Shown here one piece after another: positions 1 to 13,640 of a stretch of 64,000 nt of DNA (the first letter of the stretch is position 1; each line of letters begins with the position of its first letter). A model generated the notes under the pieces. That model saw only the letters and a list, made by a program, of their open reading frames with translations. It ran no database searches and was not told where the DNA came from. Source of the stretch: Tenebrio molitor (lineage: Eukaryota; Arthropoda; Insecta; Coleoptera; Tenebrionidae); NCBI RefSeq assembly GCF_963966145.1, contig NC_091055.1:11284001-11348000 (forward strand), read 5' to 3'. The translations under genes and the position numbers were made by a program.

Positions 1-3000
1 ATGTCGTTCAGGAGTTGCCTTTTGTGCGTAGTCAGCTCGATAAGTGTCCAAGCCTCGACCATGGTAGCTCGACATATCGCCCAATCACATCGAATTTATA
101 GGTAGTCAGCGGTAAGCCGTTCAGCCTGGCACCGCAAATACCTGGTTTTATTTTGAAATGTGGCCTTTCCTATTGTCGCGTCTGAGACAATAAATACTTA
201 GGTAATTGTGGGGACCGAGCTGCGATTTGTGACAATGGATAAAGTGGTGGAAATGTTCGGAATGTGATCTCGCTAAATGCCGCCATAAAAACTAAACGCG
301 TGTATGAGTGTCTCGGTCTGATCGTCCCTTCTGACAACTCAACCGGAACGGGTCATTCCGATTTCTTCTAATCAAATTAGAGATGCATTAGCGAGGGAGG
401 CTGCGACGAGAGCCGCCACTCAATGATTCTCTCGTAGATTGGAGTTTTGTCTATTAGTATGAAAGGAGTGGAGCGTGAGAGCCGACCATAAATAATTTCG
501 GCACAAATAGATCCAGTTCATTTACATGTTTCGAATAATAAGCCGCAAAAAAGGTAATACATCTTAAAGGACGCCGTAATAAGGCGCTCAATACCCTATT
601 ATGTCATAATGGTCCCGGAGCTACCCTCCGGCGGCCCTATTATCCCTGGTACATAAGATATGCAAAGAAGTGTTTGTTTATATCGTATCTTCTTAGCGGC
701 ATGTGTAGCCATATGTCAGAGCCCTAGTGTTATCGGACCACTTTGCAGCAAATTGCTACGATCTACACCAATCTACGGAGGGAGACGGCCGTATGGTCCT
801 GGCACAGGAACAGGATAGAGATAGTGTGAAGATCGTCAACCGCGAACTAACCTGAAAATTGCTTTCCGCGAAATACGTTGCCGAGCTTAGAGCAGTTCAA
901 GGGTTACTCCCGTACCTATTCTTTAATATAATCTAGGTGATGACGTGTCGGGTAATAACCTCCTCCTCCTCCTCCTCCTCCTCCACTTGAGCCAATTCCG
1001 GAGCAAACAAGATTTCTTCGGTGGAGTCCGACCTCTCGGAGAAGTGTCCCATCGTGATGTAAATCGTCCCGACACAAATTAGTTCCATCGAACTCGAAAA
1101 CGGCAGAAGTGACAAACGCTAACAAGTTATTACATGAAGTTGATATGAAATGGGGGACGCTTTCAGACGGGGGAACTCATACGCGGTGCAGTTCGTGACA
1201 GTCGAGTCTGGACCCCGATGCATCGATGGCGGTGTCAGAGCGTTGCGCTTTTCCGAACGTGTCATTTTGTAATTGGAGTGATTCACCCTTTGTGCAGAGC
1301 GGCATCGCAAAAATGGCGTTGTTTTGGCGCAATTTAGCGGAAAAGTGAACGGGCGTCTTTGCAGTCGGACGTCCCGGCGGCGGCGTCGCTTCCACATTCG
1401 GCCGCCGTCTCAAGCTCCGCCTTGCGCCGCCTTCGCAGCTAGGCTAACAAGTATATCTAAGCCCAACATGTTACGTACATTGTAGCACCAGTCCGATACT
1501 TCCAATCCAGATAACATTTTAAAATATCGCTGCATTCTTCGACCCTCTTTGTACTTTTAAATTCAAACTATCTCGCTTTGCCGAACTCTCTGAAAATCTA
1601 AATAGGGTTCACGTAGGGATCTCCTTTGTTTCACAGGGAATCTGATAAATTGCCGACGATAAATCCAGATATTTGTGACGTGTCCGAAGCAAATTCTTAA
1701 TTTCTACGGTCGCAACGGCCGATGCGATCACCGAAAAATCAACAAATTAATGCAAGGTGAATTACTAAATACGATAAGAGGAGATACGACTGCAGCTTCA
1801 CAAGCAATAAGAAAGAACTCACAAAGTATAAAAATAAATGAAAACTTAGCTCATTCAGCTGCTGATTAAATTAAACCGAGGGGACTGACTCCTTGTCACT
1901 CTACAGTTTAAAAACGTGTAAAGATATCTCAGCAAGGATTATTTCACGAGGACCTACATAACATAGAACACCCAATTTACTCCCTTCAATCTATTACTCT
2001 TTTCTTAATTACGCCGTCTTAATTTTTGCTTCAATCTTATTTACAAGTAAAACAATTCTATAAGACTTCTTCGCTAATTTATAAATGAATTTGAAAATTT
2101 TAAAAATCCAGATTGACCACACTTAATCAAATCACGAAATATCCGATTGGTTAGTCTTTTTTTTTAAATAACTCATAATAAGCGTGTTGGAGATTTTGAT
2201 AAAATATATTGTGAATTGTAAAATTAATTAAATGAAAATATTTATCGTATACCGCATACAAGGTGGACGTTCCTACATAGGTGAGTAATATTTGCTTAAT
2301 ATATGTACAAGAATTTGTTGTTTTATTAGAAAGAAGGTTGGAAACTGTATTTCTGCAATTATTTGCAGTCTCAAAATGTTGATGATGTTATTGTTTGAAA
2401 ATTGAATTAATTCCTTGTTGAAAAAATATTTGTAATAGACTTAATGAGGAAGTTTAAAAGTGTTCTGCAGAGGTAAATAATTTAATATAAGCGAAAAAAT
2501 TCTAAAAATCTACAGCTAGTTTAGCTTTAGATAAATTGCATGTTTTGAGAACATTTTCTAATTAAAATGTGTGGAATAATAATAATAATTAAGATAAACT
2601 ATGAAAAGTTTAATTTATAATTATATCATTAAGAGTAGAAGTGAGTCTTTTTGTGCTAAGCCCATCAGATATTGAAGACTGAGCCGAAGTCGAGGTCGCA
2701 ACTAGGCGAAGCACAAGAAGGCCTTCTACTTTCAATGATATACATATACCATTTTACTTCAAGCGGATCATAAAAAAAAATCGGACATGAACTCTTTTAT
2801 TTGTTTTGTTACAATTTTCAAAATTTAAGACACCAGTGATTTGTAGCTCTCTTGCTGCAATATTATTAGTACTTGAAGGTTCAATAATATTAGTGTAAAG
2901 TTTACTAAAGTCTAAAGTTAACTTTTTAACGTTGAACGGCCATCTTGCTATTTTTGATTTTGACATCTCTGTCATCCATGCAACGGGCCACTCGTGTTAC

Positions 3001-3998
3001 ACCACAGTGGCACCGGTTAAATATTGGGTAATAATTTCATTGTTTCGCTTTTTTAGAGGCTTTTTTTTAATCGGGATAATTTAATTATTAAATATTTCGT
3101 GTAATTATTGATAAATAAATCATGAGAAATGCTTCAAATGACCTTACATTTGACTCGGTGGAGCCGCCTGTGGACATTTCAACTACATACTTGGATTTGA
3201 AGTGTTTCAAGTCCGCTTACAAAAAAAGCCACTTAAACCCTTTCAATAGAGATACACAAAGGCGCGATTTTCGATTGCTTGAAGTTAAGATAAATTAATT
3301 GGTCCTAGTAGGAAAAATGATCTTTTGATGCACAAAATCCATGTTTTTACGTAACACATGTCAATAAAAAAAATCCGATAACAGAAAATATCACATTGCG
3401 TTTTCTACATTTTTTTTTTGTAATTTGAGATGCCAGTGGTGTTATAACCAATATTTAAAAATCTAGTGAATATGAAAAAATATATAGGTATACCTAACTA
3501 CCTATTTGCAAGAGTTTTAATCGTGCAATTTGTAAGTGTTGTTTCTGTAAGAACTAAGGCTCTAAAAGCAAAAAAATCCGAGTGTGAGGATAGAATGTTT
3601 TACATAAATAATAAGGACACATTTTACTACATTTTGTAAATAAAATATTCACAATTATTTTTATACAAATCTTAATTTGTGATTTATTGTTCGGCAATAC
3701 ATTTATCTAATGATGAATTGTCCCCCCAAATTCGAATCTTATAAACATAAAAATTTGCGAAATAGTAACATAGAGCTAATTATTTAAGCTGGGGTACCTA
3801 ATTTCCTTATCTGCATAACCCTTATGAAATAGACGTGGTTATCGGAGATTATTCCAGGAGTGCTAGCCTGATCAGATTATAATTATTTTTTTTTTAATAC
3901 ATAATAAGAATTATTGGCAATAAATATACTGATGAGAAAAGAAACAATTTTATTTACAATACTTACAAGTGTAGATTATAATGACATGCGGCATTTTC
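1..3998. other. Non-coding spacer, no gene seen
   Basis: I see no supportable gene here. The first 1.4 kb is less AT-rich than what follows and has scattered CpG, as conserved regulatory DNA often does. From about 1.45 kb the sequence becomes strongly AT-rich. Open frames are all short (under 100 codons), overlap one another on both strands and have no recognisable protein signature. Confidence 0.6.
959..984. repeat. (CCT)n microsatellite
   Basis: Eight to nine uninterrupted copies of a CCT/CTC trinucleotide. The run produces polyglutamate or polyglycine shadows in translated frames, so the overlapping short ORFs are not evidence of a gene. Confidence 0.95.
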
Positions 3999-4603
3999 AA
4001 ATTCTAGTCTATTTATGTGTCCGTTTTTAAAAAAGTGCAATCAGATTAGGACGTAAAGAATATTGTTTGTTCTGTATGTTGGATCTAACAATTTTTCTAT
4101 CATTGTGTGTGCTCTTTATTTTTGCATAGGTAAAGTTTGAAAACTTAATAATATTTTTACAAATATGTACCTAAATAGGAGTAGAAGGATAAATATGTAT
4201 TACATACTTTTAAAATGAGAATGATGGCTTGACAAAAGGGGGCATCATTAGGTAGCTACAACTAGTTGTTTGTCTTTTTCACTCAGAATATGTTTAACTT
4301 CCACGCTCACGCAATTAAGGAAATAATTAGACTAAAAATTTTACTTTGGAAAGGACTTATTTATAAGTGGGATTTACCCCCGTACTCTACCAGAGAAGAG
4401 AGGGTTTTGATCATTGGTCCCAAGAAGTCTGCCAGTGACAAAAACATAATGACCAAGAAATCTTAATTTAATATTTTAAGAAAGGCAATATAATTTCTAA
4501 TTGCTTGATAATTCTTATCGCCACCGTTAATCGCTTACCGTTCACTAACTAACTAACAAAATTTCTAACCGCCGGCAGGAACTCGGCTGCGCCCGATATT
4601 TCT
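3999..4603. repeat. Dispersed repeat, copy 1
   Basis: This stretch recurs in the same orientation at 9.94-10.88 kb. The shared order of blocks includes TCTATTTATGTGTCCGTTTT, then TGTATGTTGGATCTAA, then CACTCAGAAT, then AAGTGGGATTTACCCC, then GCAGGAACTCGGCTGC. The second copy is longer because another element is inserted in it. The 66-codon ORF inside this copy is not kept open in the other copy, so I do not call it a gene. Confidence 0.75.
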
Positions 4604-7600
4604 TGTTTGGTATAAATGACAAAATTAGTTTCTGTACATCGATGCAAATAGAAGTTATTATACTGACACTTCAGAGTTTAGAGGGTCATTTCTAGAAAGA
4701 ATTTAACAGCAACAATAAATTACAAAAGAGTATAATACCGAGAGGAAATTAGTACATTTTAATTTTGCGAATTAAATAGCTAAATAGCAACATACCTACT
4801 GTCAAACCACATCTGTCTATTTTCATTTACAAGTCTGAATAAATTGTGATATCATTAAGTCAGATATAATCATAAATAACTGTACCTAACGAGGAAATTA
4901 TATTAAAGGAGATAAATTACTGACAAAGTTACGTTAATAGCAAATGAATCAAACGATTCAAATATTTTAGTTTTCTTTATAACAGGATAACGAATATTTT
5001 TATCAAACACGAACGGGGTTCTGATTTATTGTAAATTGAATAATGACCGAAACTCGAGTCGAGACTCGTTGGTTAAATAAAAAATGATTTGTAGCAAAGT
5101 TTAAACAATTAGTTGTGGGATATTGTAATTAATAATGGATATTTTGATTTGTTCGATTAGAAAATATGGATGTGAGTAATTTTTTAATAAAAGGATCGGC
5201 GAGTTTAGTTTTTTGGGGTGAGGGCGACAAGCTAACAAGTTGTCATGCTGCAAAGGGTGCATCCTGCAGGCTTTGACTTTACATATTTTTTGTGCGAATG
5301 TAATTTCAACCCTCTCTTTCTCGCAGAGAAAATGTTTTCTGTGTTAGTTTTGACAGTAATTGGCTTGTAGGTTTGTTATTTGAGGTGAAGAGAAGAATAA
5401 AAAGCGGAGGGCGCCCCTGCCGCAATAATAATCCCGTTTAAATCATTGACATTTATTTAGGAAAGTAAGAAGGCGGTTATTGCTTTGGCAAGACAGACGT
5501 AACCGCAGCGGAAATATACCTTCTAAACCACGCTGTCAGAAACACGACCTAATATTTGGGGACATAAATTTACAAAATGTAACTGGAATGAGTGAAATGA
5601 AATGATACAGAAGGAGCAGGGATTGTTACGACCTATAAATATATTACCGTGATAACATTTGTAAAATGGACCTTTTATTTGGAAGAAGATATTGCCAGAG
5701 TTAGTATTTATCATCGGACAGGAATGCGATTTCCACCAGATTATTACACCACGTTATAGGGGTTATTCCGCATCAATGGGCTTGAATTTCATATGCCTAA
5801 CCGCCACACTCAAAATTCAAACGGTTCAAAACCATTCATAATTAATTAATTTTAGTACACTTCAAAGCATCCGCGACTGCGAAAAACAAAGTTGCGCTCG
5901 CGTCCGCACCAACATGCAGCTAGTTTGTCTCGCGAGGCGATATTATTCAAACGAATCTGTAAATACAAAATTAAGGATATTTTATGGAAACGTTTCGACG
6001 CTTTACGACAGAAGCCATCGTAATAAAATTCAGTGTTCACTTTAGTGGCCCCAGGAAATCAAATTTTATTTATTTTTTAGTTAGCGGTACGGACAAATAC
6101 TTTGTTGGCGATGGCCCGACGTAAAACCTCTTCTGCAAGAGTCGAGGAATGTTTTCGAATTTGATTTGTGGATCTGGAGGTACGTGCGATGGAGTGGTTG
6201 GAAAAGAGTTTAATAAAAACGAAAAAAATCCGGTAACAAACTGATGAACAAAATAACCTAATAAATTTCAGTTCGGGGTAAAAAATGTCATCGAGATAGC
6301 ACAATGTTCTGCAACAATAAAAGGTTTGCCGAGAGCGCTCCCCACTTTCTATTCTGTAACCGTTTGTTGTCTAAGTTCCATCAATCACGAGAAATTTTAA
6401 TATCGCCAGGACATATTATGAAACAGTAAATTGTACACAATATCGGTGACAGCTTGGTCCTTTTTAGACTTCCGTCCTGTCCACTCGATTTGCTTCTAAG
6501 ATGAATATACGAGACTAAATAAATGTGGGTGTGGTTAAGTGCGTGACGTCAGAAACAGGTCGTGTCAATATTAGAGTGATTGGGAACGTACTCTGATGTA
6601 TAAAATATGAAGCGACGTCTTTGCGGTTTAACATCTTTATGAATAGCAAATTGGAAAACAGGCCAATCTAAAATGTAGATGTTGCACCTGTGGAGATTCT
6701 TCCTTGAGTTATGTCACTAATACCATATTTTTCTCGTATTCCCTCGCCTGGAATAATGTATTCAAGATAAAATATTCTGGTCTCATTTCCCCTCTAAACT
6801 GAGCGTTACCCTATTATTACAATCGGATGACCCCTTTGCAGGGCGATAGATTACTCGGGGCAATCTCGGCTGTTCTTTACCTTTCCCGACGATCCTTCGA
6901 CTTCTTGCAGGTGCGCCAGGTGAGCAATTAACACCGGGAAAAATGTCGCCTGGCGGATTTTTTTCCTCCGGTTGCGACAGGAAGAGAAAAGTTGGAATGG
7001 AAAAACAGGAACTAAACAAATGCCACTTGAATGTTATGGTTCAGGTGCGAGTTCGATCGCAGAGGCGTGGTTTACGGCGGCCACGCCGTAAGGACTGCGC
7101 TACACGCCCTCTATCCCCGCTCAAATAACCAACTAAAAACTAGCTGAGCATTTTGCAAAACATTTATGACATATTATGGCAACGGCCAAGATCCGTATCG
7201 ACCATATTATTGCCCACCTCGGATGCAACCACCCTGTCGATTATGCAACTAAATTTGCACTCTATGTAGCGTGACGGTCTATCGATTGGGATTTTTTGCA
7301 CCTTCACGAACGACCCAAGGGTTGGACTTGCCCTCTTCACGATTGGAAGAAACAAAGTCGTGCGAATTTTAATAGCCGACATTTTGTTATCGTATCGTAC
7401 ATTTTGGCTGTCTAATTTACATATGTATTTGCCGACGTCATTTATTTATGAGGAATTGTTGCAACGTTGTAGCGAAAGCGTAAATTTTTTTCTTAACCAT
7501 AATTTATATATCGCTGTCGATGGCATTTTTCATTTTCCTGTAAATTATCATTTATTCAAATTGCCTGCGTGCGTATTTGTGTCGATTTGACCTTTTACCA

Positions 7601-8157
7601 TAACTGGGATTCTTTTTTTTTAATATGTATTATATGCCTTTGACATACCTAATGTATGAATTTCTAAATTCCATAAAACATTATTCGAAAAATTCTAGAT
7701 ACAAATTTCATTTCGGCTCTTTTGTCCGTTTTTTGTAGGTAGATAGGTAGGTATATTAAAGAATTTTTCATAGAATTTAATTTAATTAAAAGGCTTTTAT
7801 AAGCTCCATAAAAATAACCATTTCACATTTGGCTTCATTCTAGTTTTACTTAAAATATCCTTATTAGAAGTTATGTATTATTCTTATTTTTTAGTTTTTA
7901 CCTCATTTTCTCTTGTTAAGATTTTTGCTGGTAATAAAGTTTTTATTTTAATAAATAAATCAAATTTTGAAATTCTTCTTTTGTGTAGAGAATCTTATAT
8001 TTAGAGTAAATTCAGTAATTTCAAAACGAATTACATATATTTTTGTAAAACGCTAAAACAGGTTTCAAAGTGCGCTGGTTTTAAATTACTGCATCTATTT
8101 GTGACGTCTTCTCCTTAAGAGCTGTGACATCATACGCATTCTTTTAAAATATAAATA
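4604..8157. other. Non-coding spacer, no gene seen
   Basis: No coding frame longer than about 80 codons and no splice-consistent exon series. Parts of 5.8-7.4 kb are richer in CpG and could be regulatory. I can name no specific site with confidence. Confidence 0.5.
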
Positions 8158-8638
8158 CAGGGTGATTCTGAAATAAGTTTGGAAAAAACCGGTAATTGGT
8201 GATGATGAGTAGTCATATACAAAAGAAATTTCTTATAAAAGTTTTTTCGTTTTCGAGATACAAATAATTCAAAATTTGGTCAAAATTGCTAGTACGCTGC
8301 TGAGTAAAAGGTGATTACGTGATTATCTTGGTAGTTTAGCAACAATAATAATCAAAGGTGCCCGTCAGACACAAACGTAACCTTACTCCTCTCGATCATT
8401 TCCATAGAAACATTTGCAAAGCAGTGTGCTTACACCTACGATTTTATTGTGGAGTTGATGTAACAATTGAAGTGAACAAATTCAGACAAATTTTCCCTAT
8501 TCATAGGCGTTGAAAATTCAAAGGATATAGGGTAATTCCCATCCTTTTGATTTCACCTCCAAAAGTCATTTACGCAGAATTATTTTGTGTCAAGGATACT
8601 CCACATTTTTTTTCCAAACTTATTTCAGAATCACCCTG
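8158..8638. mobile_element. MITE family A, copy 1 (TA target site)
   Basis: 481 bp bounded by a 31-base terminal inverted repeat that starts CAGGGTGATTCTGAAATAAG and ends in TTTGG plus an A run, essentially perfect at both ends. It is flanked by TA on each side, the target-site duplication typical of Tc1/mariner-type elements. It has no coding capacity. A second copy in reverse orientation is at 19.6-20.1 kb. Confidence 0.92.
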
Positions 8639-8925
8639 TATACATATGTAATTGCATAGGTATATATTATGTATTATAAAAAGATATAATGAAGGATTTG
8701 TTACAAAGGCCGTTAAGAGTACTATCGAAAACTAAAACAAAAATTATTGCATTGCATTAAAAAAAATGAGTGTGACGACATAGCTCAAAAATGGATGACG
8801 TCCTCAACAAGTGAAGCAACTTAAAATAAGCATTATGAGAAATAAAAATTGACCTGTTTCGTGTTTCAGCGTTTCCGAGAAACGTGATTAGTTTTGAAAT
8901 TACTGAATTTATTCCATAAGTACCT

Positions 8926-9628
8926 ACCGTGCGATCAAAAATAAAAAAAATCGAGAGGGCCGTGATTAATACGCTTCAGTTGGCAACACGTAAAAATTTA
9001 ATTCAAATGTCATCAGATGTCATTGCAATACTAACTGTCATTATTAATTATCAACTACATATTAAAATTTGTTATTACAATATGTTCACTTTAGAGCAAA
9101 ACATTTTCATTGTGCACTGTTATTTCACAAATGGAGAAAGACTCGAAAACGGCGAATGGTCTCATTCGACACCTCGAGTTTTTGAGGAATTTCAACAAAA
9201 GTTTCCGGACTTTCAAGGCACTTACCAACAACTTGCCTTGGTTATTTCGTTTTTCTATACCTGAAAAACAACGTGTTCAAAAACAGGCCTGGCACAATTC
9301 CCGAATTAATGCAAGTAATTAACTAATTACTGATAAGCGCAATTTAATTGATGTCCCGACTTTGCAAAGGTCATTTGAAAACATGAAGTGAAGAGTAACC
9401 TTATGTTTTAAATCCCATTGTTTCATTGCACTAGGTGAGGAAATTCTTTTACAACCGACAGGTCCACACATAATTCACACCTTTACGAAAATCAAGATTT
9501 CAGCGTTTTCAAAGTCACTAACCTAATTTTTAAGACTGACATCTGATAAGTGATAATTGAAATCTTAACAAATTGCCAACTGAAATTTTTGGTCACGGCC
9601 AACTCTTTTTTTTCGATCTCAGGTAGTT
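8926..9628 (+). mobile_element. Decayed DNA transposon with DUF4817-like transposase N-terminus, copy 1
   Basis: About 700 bp with imperfect inverted ends (TACCGTGCGATCAAAAATAA at the left; the reverse of TACCTGAGATCG plus an A run at the right, with a subterminal TTGCCAACTGAA block at both ends). Inside, from 9082, a plus-strand frame begins MFTLEQNIFIVHCYFTNGER and continues into a FEEFQQKFPDF motif. This resembles the helix-turn-helix region (DUF4817) of insect mariner-like transposases. The catalytic DDE part is missing. A longer sibling lies at 28.2-29.1 kb. Confidence 0.8.
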
Positions 9629-9861
9629 GCCACAGAGTATACCTATGCATGATTTATTATTAAGGTGTAAACATTGTTAACTCATTTTTGAAATTATTTG
9701 ACTTACCTACTTTTTCACGACCGCCACAGAAATAAGGCCGGAAAAAAACTTTATTTTGTAATAAAAAGTAATATGACAATGTAAGTAACGTTCAACAAAA
9801 GCACTTTAGTAGATATAAAATAATTAGTTTTTTGTAACTACGCAGATATTGAAAACTGGGG

Positions 9862-10880
9862 CGTATCCGAGTTGCTCCTGGCGGTCACTTCTTTACCTCC
9901 ATAATTCTTATCAACAGACGAGTTCCTCCCCAGGTTATCGGAAATTGTAATCTATTTATGTGTCCGTTTTTAAAACGTTGAATCAGATTGTGTAAAGAAT
10001 CTTGTTTATTCTGTATGTTGGATCTAATAATTTTTCTATCATTGTGTATGCTCTTTATTTTTGCATAGGTAAAAGTTTGAAAACTTAATAATGGTTTTTC
10101 AAATACATACAGGGTGTTTCTTTAAATGCTAGTACAAAAAAGACTGGTAATAAGTAAGGATGAGTAGGACACAAAAAAAAATATCTATGAAAGTCTTTTC
10201 GTTTTCGAGATAATATTATGCTGCTGAATTAAAGGTAATAAAAACGTAATTAGGATTGTCAAGTAACAATAATAATTTTGTTGTATTTTTGTTCATAGCA
10301 TTAAATTATTGTTTACTACTGTTGCGTCTGTGGGGTAGAATGTGAATCGAACAGGGTTAGTTTATCTCTAATTCCCTACCGTTTTAGATTTAAAAAAATG
10401 GTTTTCTGGATTCTTTAGAATCTCCATATGACCCAGTTTTTTTGTATTAACATTTAAAAAACACCTTTATAAAATACGGACTTAACTTTCTGGCTTGACA
10501 AAATTTGGCATCATTCATCACAACAAGTTTGCTTTTTTCACTCAGAATGTTTAACTTCCGTGCTGACGCTTTTAAAGAAATAATTAAATAAAAAAAATTC
10601 CTTTGAAATGGACCTATTATTAAGTGGGATTTACCCCTGCACTACACCAAATAAGAGAGGGTTTTAATCTTTGGTTGCAAGAAGTCTGTCTACGACATCC
10701 ACATAATTAGCAAAACATTCTTAAATTTAATATTTTAGGAAAGGCAATATAATTCAATTCCTAATTACTAGATAAGTCTTATCGTCACCGCTAATCCCTT
10801 ATCGATCACTACTTGCTACAAAACTCCAAAATTTTTGACCGCTGGCAGGAACTCGGCTGCACTCGAAAGTTCTTTATACC
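9862..10880. mobile_element. Dispersed repeat, copy 2, with imperfect inverted ends
   Basis: Second copy of the repeat at 4.0-4.6 kb. The left end (GAGTTGCTCCTGGCGGTCAC) and the reverse of the right end (CCGAGTTCCTGCCAGCGGTC) are similar, so the whole unit is probably a non-autonomous DNA element. It is interrupted at 10108 by a younger MITE. No intact coding frame is present. Confidence 0.65.
10108..10467. mobile_element. MITE nested inside dispersed repeat copy 2
   Basis: About 360 bp. The left end CAGGGTGTTTCTTTAAATGC is mirrored on the right by the reverse complement of GGTGTTTTTTAAATG, followed in both arms by a TAATAC/TAGTAC block and an A run. TA flanks the ends. Copy 1 of the host repeat lacks this insert, so the order of insertion is clear. 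The first part of the interior (GTTTTCGAGATA) resembles MITE family A. Confidence 0.75.
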
Positions 10881-11478
10881 TATATATTTTTAGAAATGTT
10901 CCGTAATTCTTCATTTCTGTATAATCTGAAGGTAATTTTAATTTTTAAGTAAAAATATACCCCCTTTTTTTTAATTCTTGGAAGAATCGTCTGTTTGCCT
11001 TTCTAAGGACATACAAATTCTGAAAAAAAATGTATCCATTTATCCACAGTCAAAAGTGATGTAAAAATAAGTAAATTGCATTAGTAATATTTAGTAAAAT
11101 TTGAATTTTTAATAATTTTCAACAATTAGAAAACAAATTCAAAATCATTTCTCAATTTTTCATATCTCATTTTATTTTAACTGAGAGTGATCGTAATGTT
11201 TATTTTAAATAAACCTATTTACAAAGGTCTTTTTACAAAATTGATAAAATTATCTGTGTAGGTAATTCAAACACATAAATTTTTTAATTTACCCTTCAAT
11301 TCAAAAATCAAAATTCACTGATAGCTTACAATCAGACTCTTAAAAAATATTTTTATTAATATTTATGAAAATTAAACACAAAAAAAATTGACTCACTCGG
11401 TACAGATAAAAAAATATTTTCAAAATACCGAAGGATAGGAATGATTTGAAATAATTTTAAATTTATTTATTTTATATA

Positions 11479-11916
11479 CAGGGTACCTTAAATTCGCGGA
11501 ACAACACAATGGGGCAATGTCAATTCATGTTAGAAAATTATAAGAAAAACAATAAATATGTAAACTATATCTTTTAGATTTGTAGATATGGGGGCTCAAA
11601 AGGTGCAGCTTTGATCTCATTTATTTTAAATATTAAAAAAGACTTTGACAACTTGTTTTTTACTAGATAGTGGTAAAACAATTCCAGCATTTCCAAGAAG
11701 TGATTTTATGTCGGTTTTACCTCAAATAACATACGGTAACATGGCCTTGATTTTTGTTTCTTATTTCCATGCAAACAAAAAAAAAGAAACATTTGCAGAT
11801 TATCGGGATAAACGGAATGTTTGTAAATGTTGCCACATTTAGTGTAATAAAAAGGTCCATATCTTCCACAAAAGAGATAGATTGCTAAATTGTTCCGAGA
11901 ATTTTGCGGCACCCTA
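11479..11916. mobile_element. MITE family B (TA target site)
   Basis: About 438 bp. The left terminus reads CAGGGTACCTTAAATTCGCG followed by GAAC. The reverse of the right terminus is AGGGTGCCGCAAAATTCTCG followed by GAAC. TA flanks both ends. The interior is AT-rich with overlapping spurious ORFs on both strands, as expected of a non-autonomous element. Confidence 0.8.
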
Positions 11917-11989
11917 TAATATACAAAATAAAAATACAAAATGGTAATTTACCTAAATAAAAATGAAAACAAAATGATGAAAAATATAT

Positions 11990-13640
11990 CTTTTTGATCA
12001 TGTATTTTGTGCTAATAATTTTCGATTTTGGTGAACAGATTATGTATCATTTCGTAACAGATGTTAGAGATTTTATCAAAAGAGTGATCGAAGAATGTTA
12101 AACATATCCAAAGTACGGTATCAGCTGTCAACAAGTGCGTTCTGGTGTGGGGTGCGCGAAGATAATCGGTAAACGTTCACCCCGAGGCGGCGCCTTGTCC
12201 CAAATTTTCACATTGTTTACCCCATCCAGCCTGCCGACAAATTTAACCGACGACGACGCTATGATTTCGCGATCTTAATCTGCAACGGTGACATCAGGGC
12301 CGTCGCGTCTCCTCTTTCTTCGTGTGTAATTGTCGAATAAACATCAATAAGAACGCCAGGAAGAAGGAAACGTTCCGTTTGACGTGAACGCTTTGGTGCG
12401 GGGGTCCGAGGGTCGGTTTGATAAATGAAAATGACTTGTTGCTTGGTGGTGACGTTTAATAAGTGTCAATCCCGGATTTATTAAATATATAGTAAATAAA
12501 TCAGCGAACTATTAAACAATCGAAAATAGCTAAAAATTACAGCATTTCAATTGAGAGAGCGATAGGTTATTTGGCGATGACGCATGTCGCGTCGGTGGCG
12601 GCGAGGTGACACAAGAGATAAATCATTCCGGAGAGCTGTCGCGTCCTCTGATAGATGCGGGGGTGTTCGCGCTCACCCCGCCGGCCGGGCACTCGTAATT
12701 GGGCTGCGAGGGATGACACCGGGAAAGGAATGCAAAGACTAACGCATTCCGCGCGCTTTCATATTGTTTTATATCGGTAATTTATTGTATTGCTTTGTTG
12801 TAGATGTCACGAGATTAAATTTCGACGGAAGGGGCTTTAAAACGAGCGCAGCTGTAAAATGGCGTAATTCACTGTATATTTGTTGTTAAATCTTGCCGTA
12901 ATTGATTTGATGAGAGCGGTTATGCCGGCTAATTCCCTATTAAAATGATCGCGCCGCTGCGAGCGTCGGGACGGCAACTGCGGTGAATATTAAATCCCAA
13001 TGAGAGGAACACGTGTTAAACCAATTAAACTTACGGAATAGGTGTGTGCGGTCAGATTAGACCGTGACATGTGCCATAGGGGCCCCCAGCTCTACCGACG
13101 CACACTTCCAAACCTCGATTCCGCGCGGGGGAGCGTCCCCTCCGACCCCCAAATTCACCCGATTAGCTAAATTTTTACTGCCGAATGGTGCGGCATCCCT
13201 ACTGTCAAATATTGGCAACATTTCAAATAGTTTGATGCTCTGTGGTCCTAGTCGCTTGCTTTGTACCCCCAATCCGAGAACGATAAAAACCAAGTTTTTC
13301 AATTTCAAACTACAGATTGAATCATGTCTTAAGACTCCAATCAAAAAATTGCAATGTTGTTGATATCGCGTGTTCAAATGAAATCCTGGGCTGGGAAGGC
13401 GTTGAAAACCGTCAATTGTTGTGCTTTTTACAGCGATTAATTGAAGCATCTTGACAGCTAACCTAAAATTTAGAGCCAAAAAAAGTTTTCTTTTTTCTTT
13501 CTTTGCAATGTTTTAGATTAAAAAGAATAATTTAACGATTCCTATTCTCGAAGCAAATATATAAGGGCACCCTTTGCTGAAAACAAACATGTCTCGATTA
13601 AACATAAATAAATGTCATTCGTGTCAAACGGCGGGAAATT
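11990..13640. other. CpG-richer non-coding island
   Basis: GC content and CpG frequency rise clearly here against AT-rich flanks, for example around the CGGCGCC and GCGCGCTTTC stretches. Frames are open on both strands over 13.06-13.48 kb but translate to unrelated low-information peptides. I read this as candidate regulatory DNA, not a gene, from composition alone. Confidence 0.35.

Noticed and set aside
4266..4466. 66-codon ORF in the dispersed repeat
   Set aside because: The sister copy at 10.5 kb does not keep the frame open.
13057..13479. 140-codon minus-strand ORF with an overlapping plus-strand ORF
   Set aside because: Both strands are open at once and the peptides are low-information; no exon signals.
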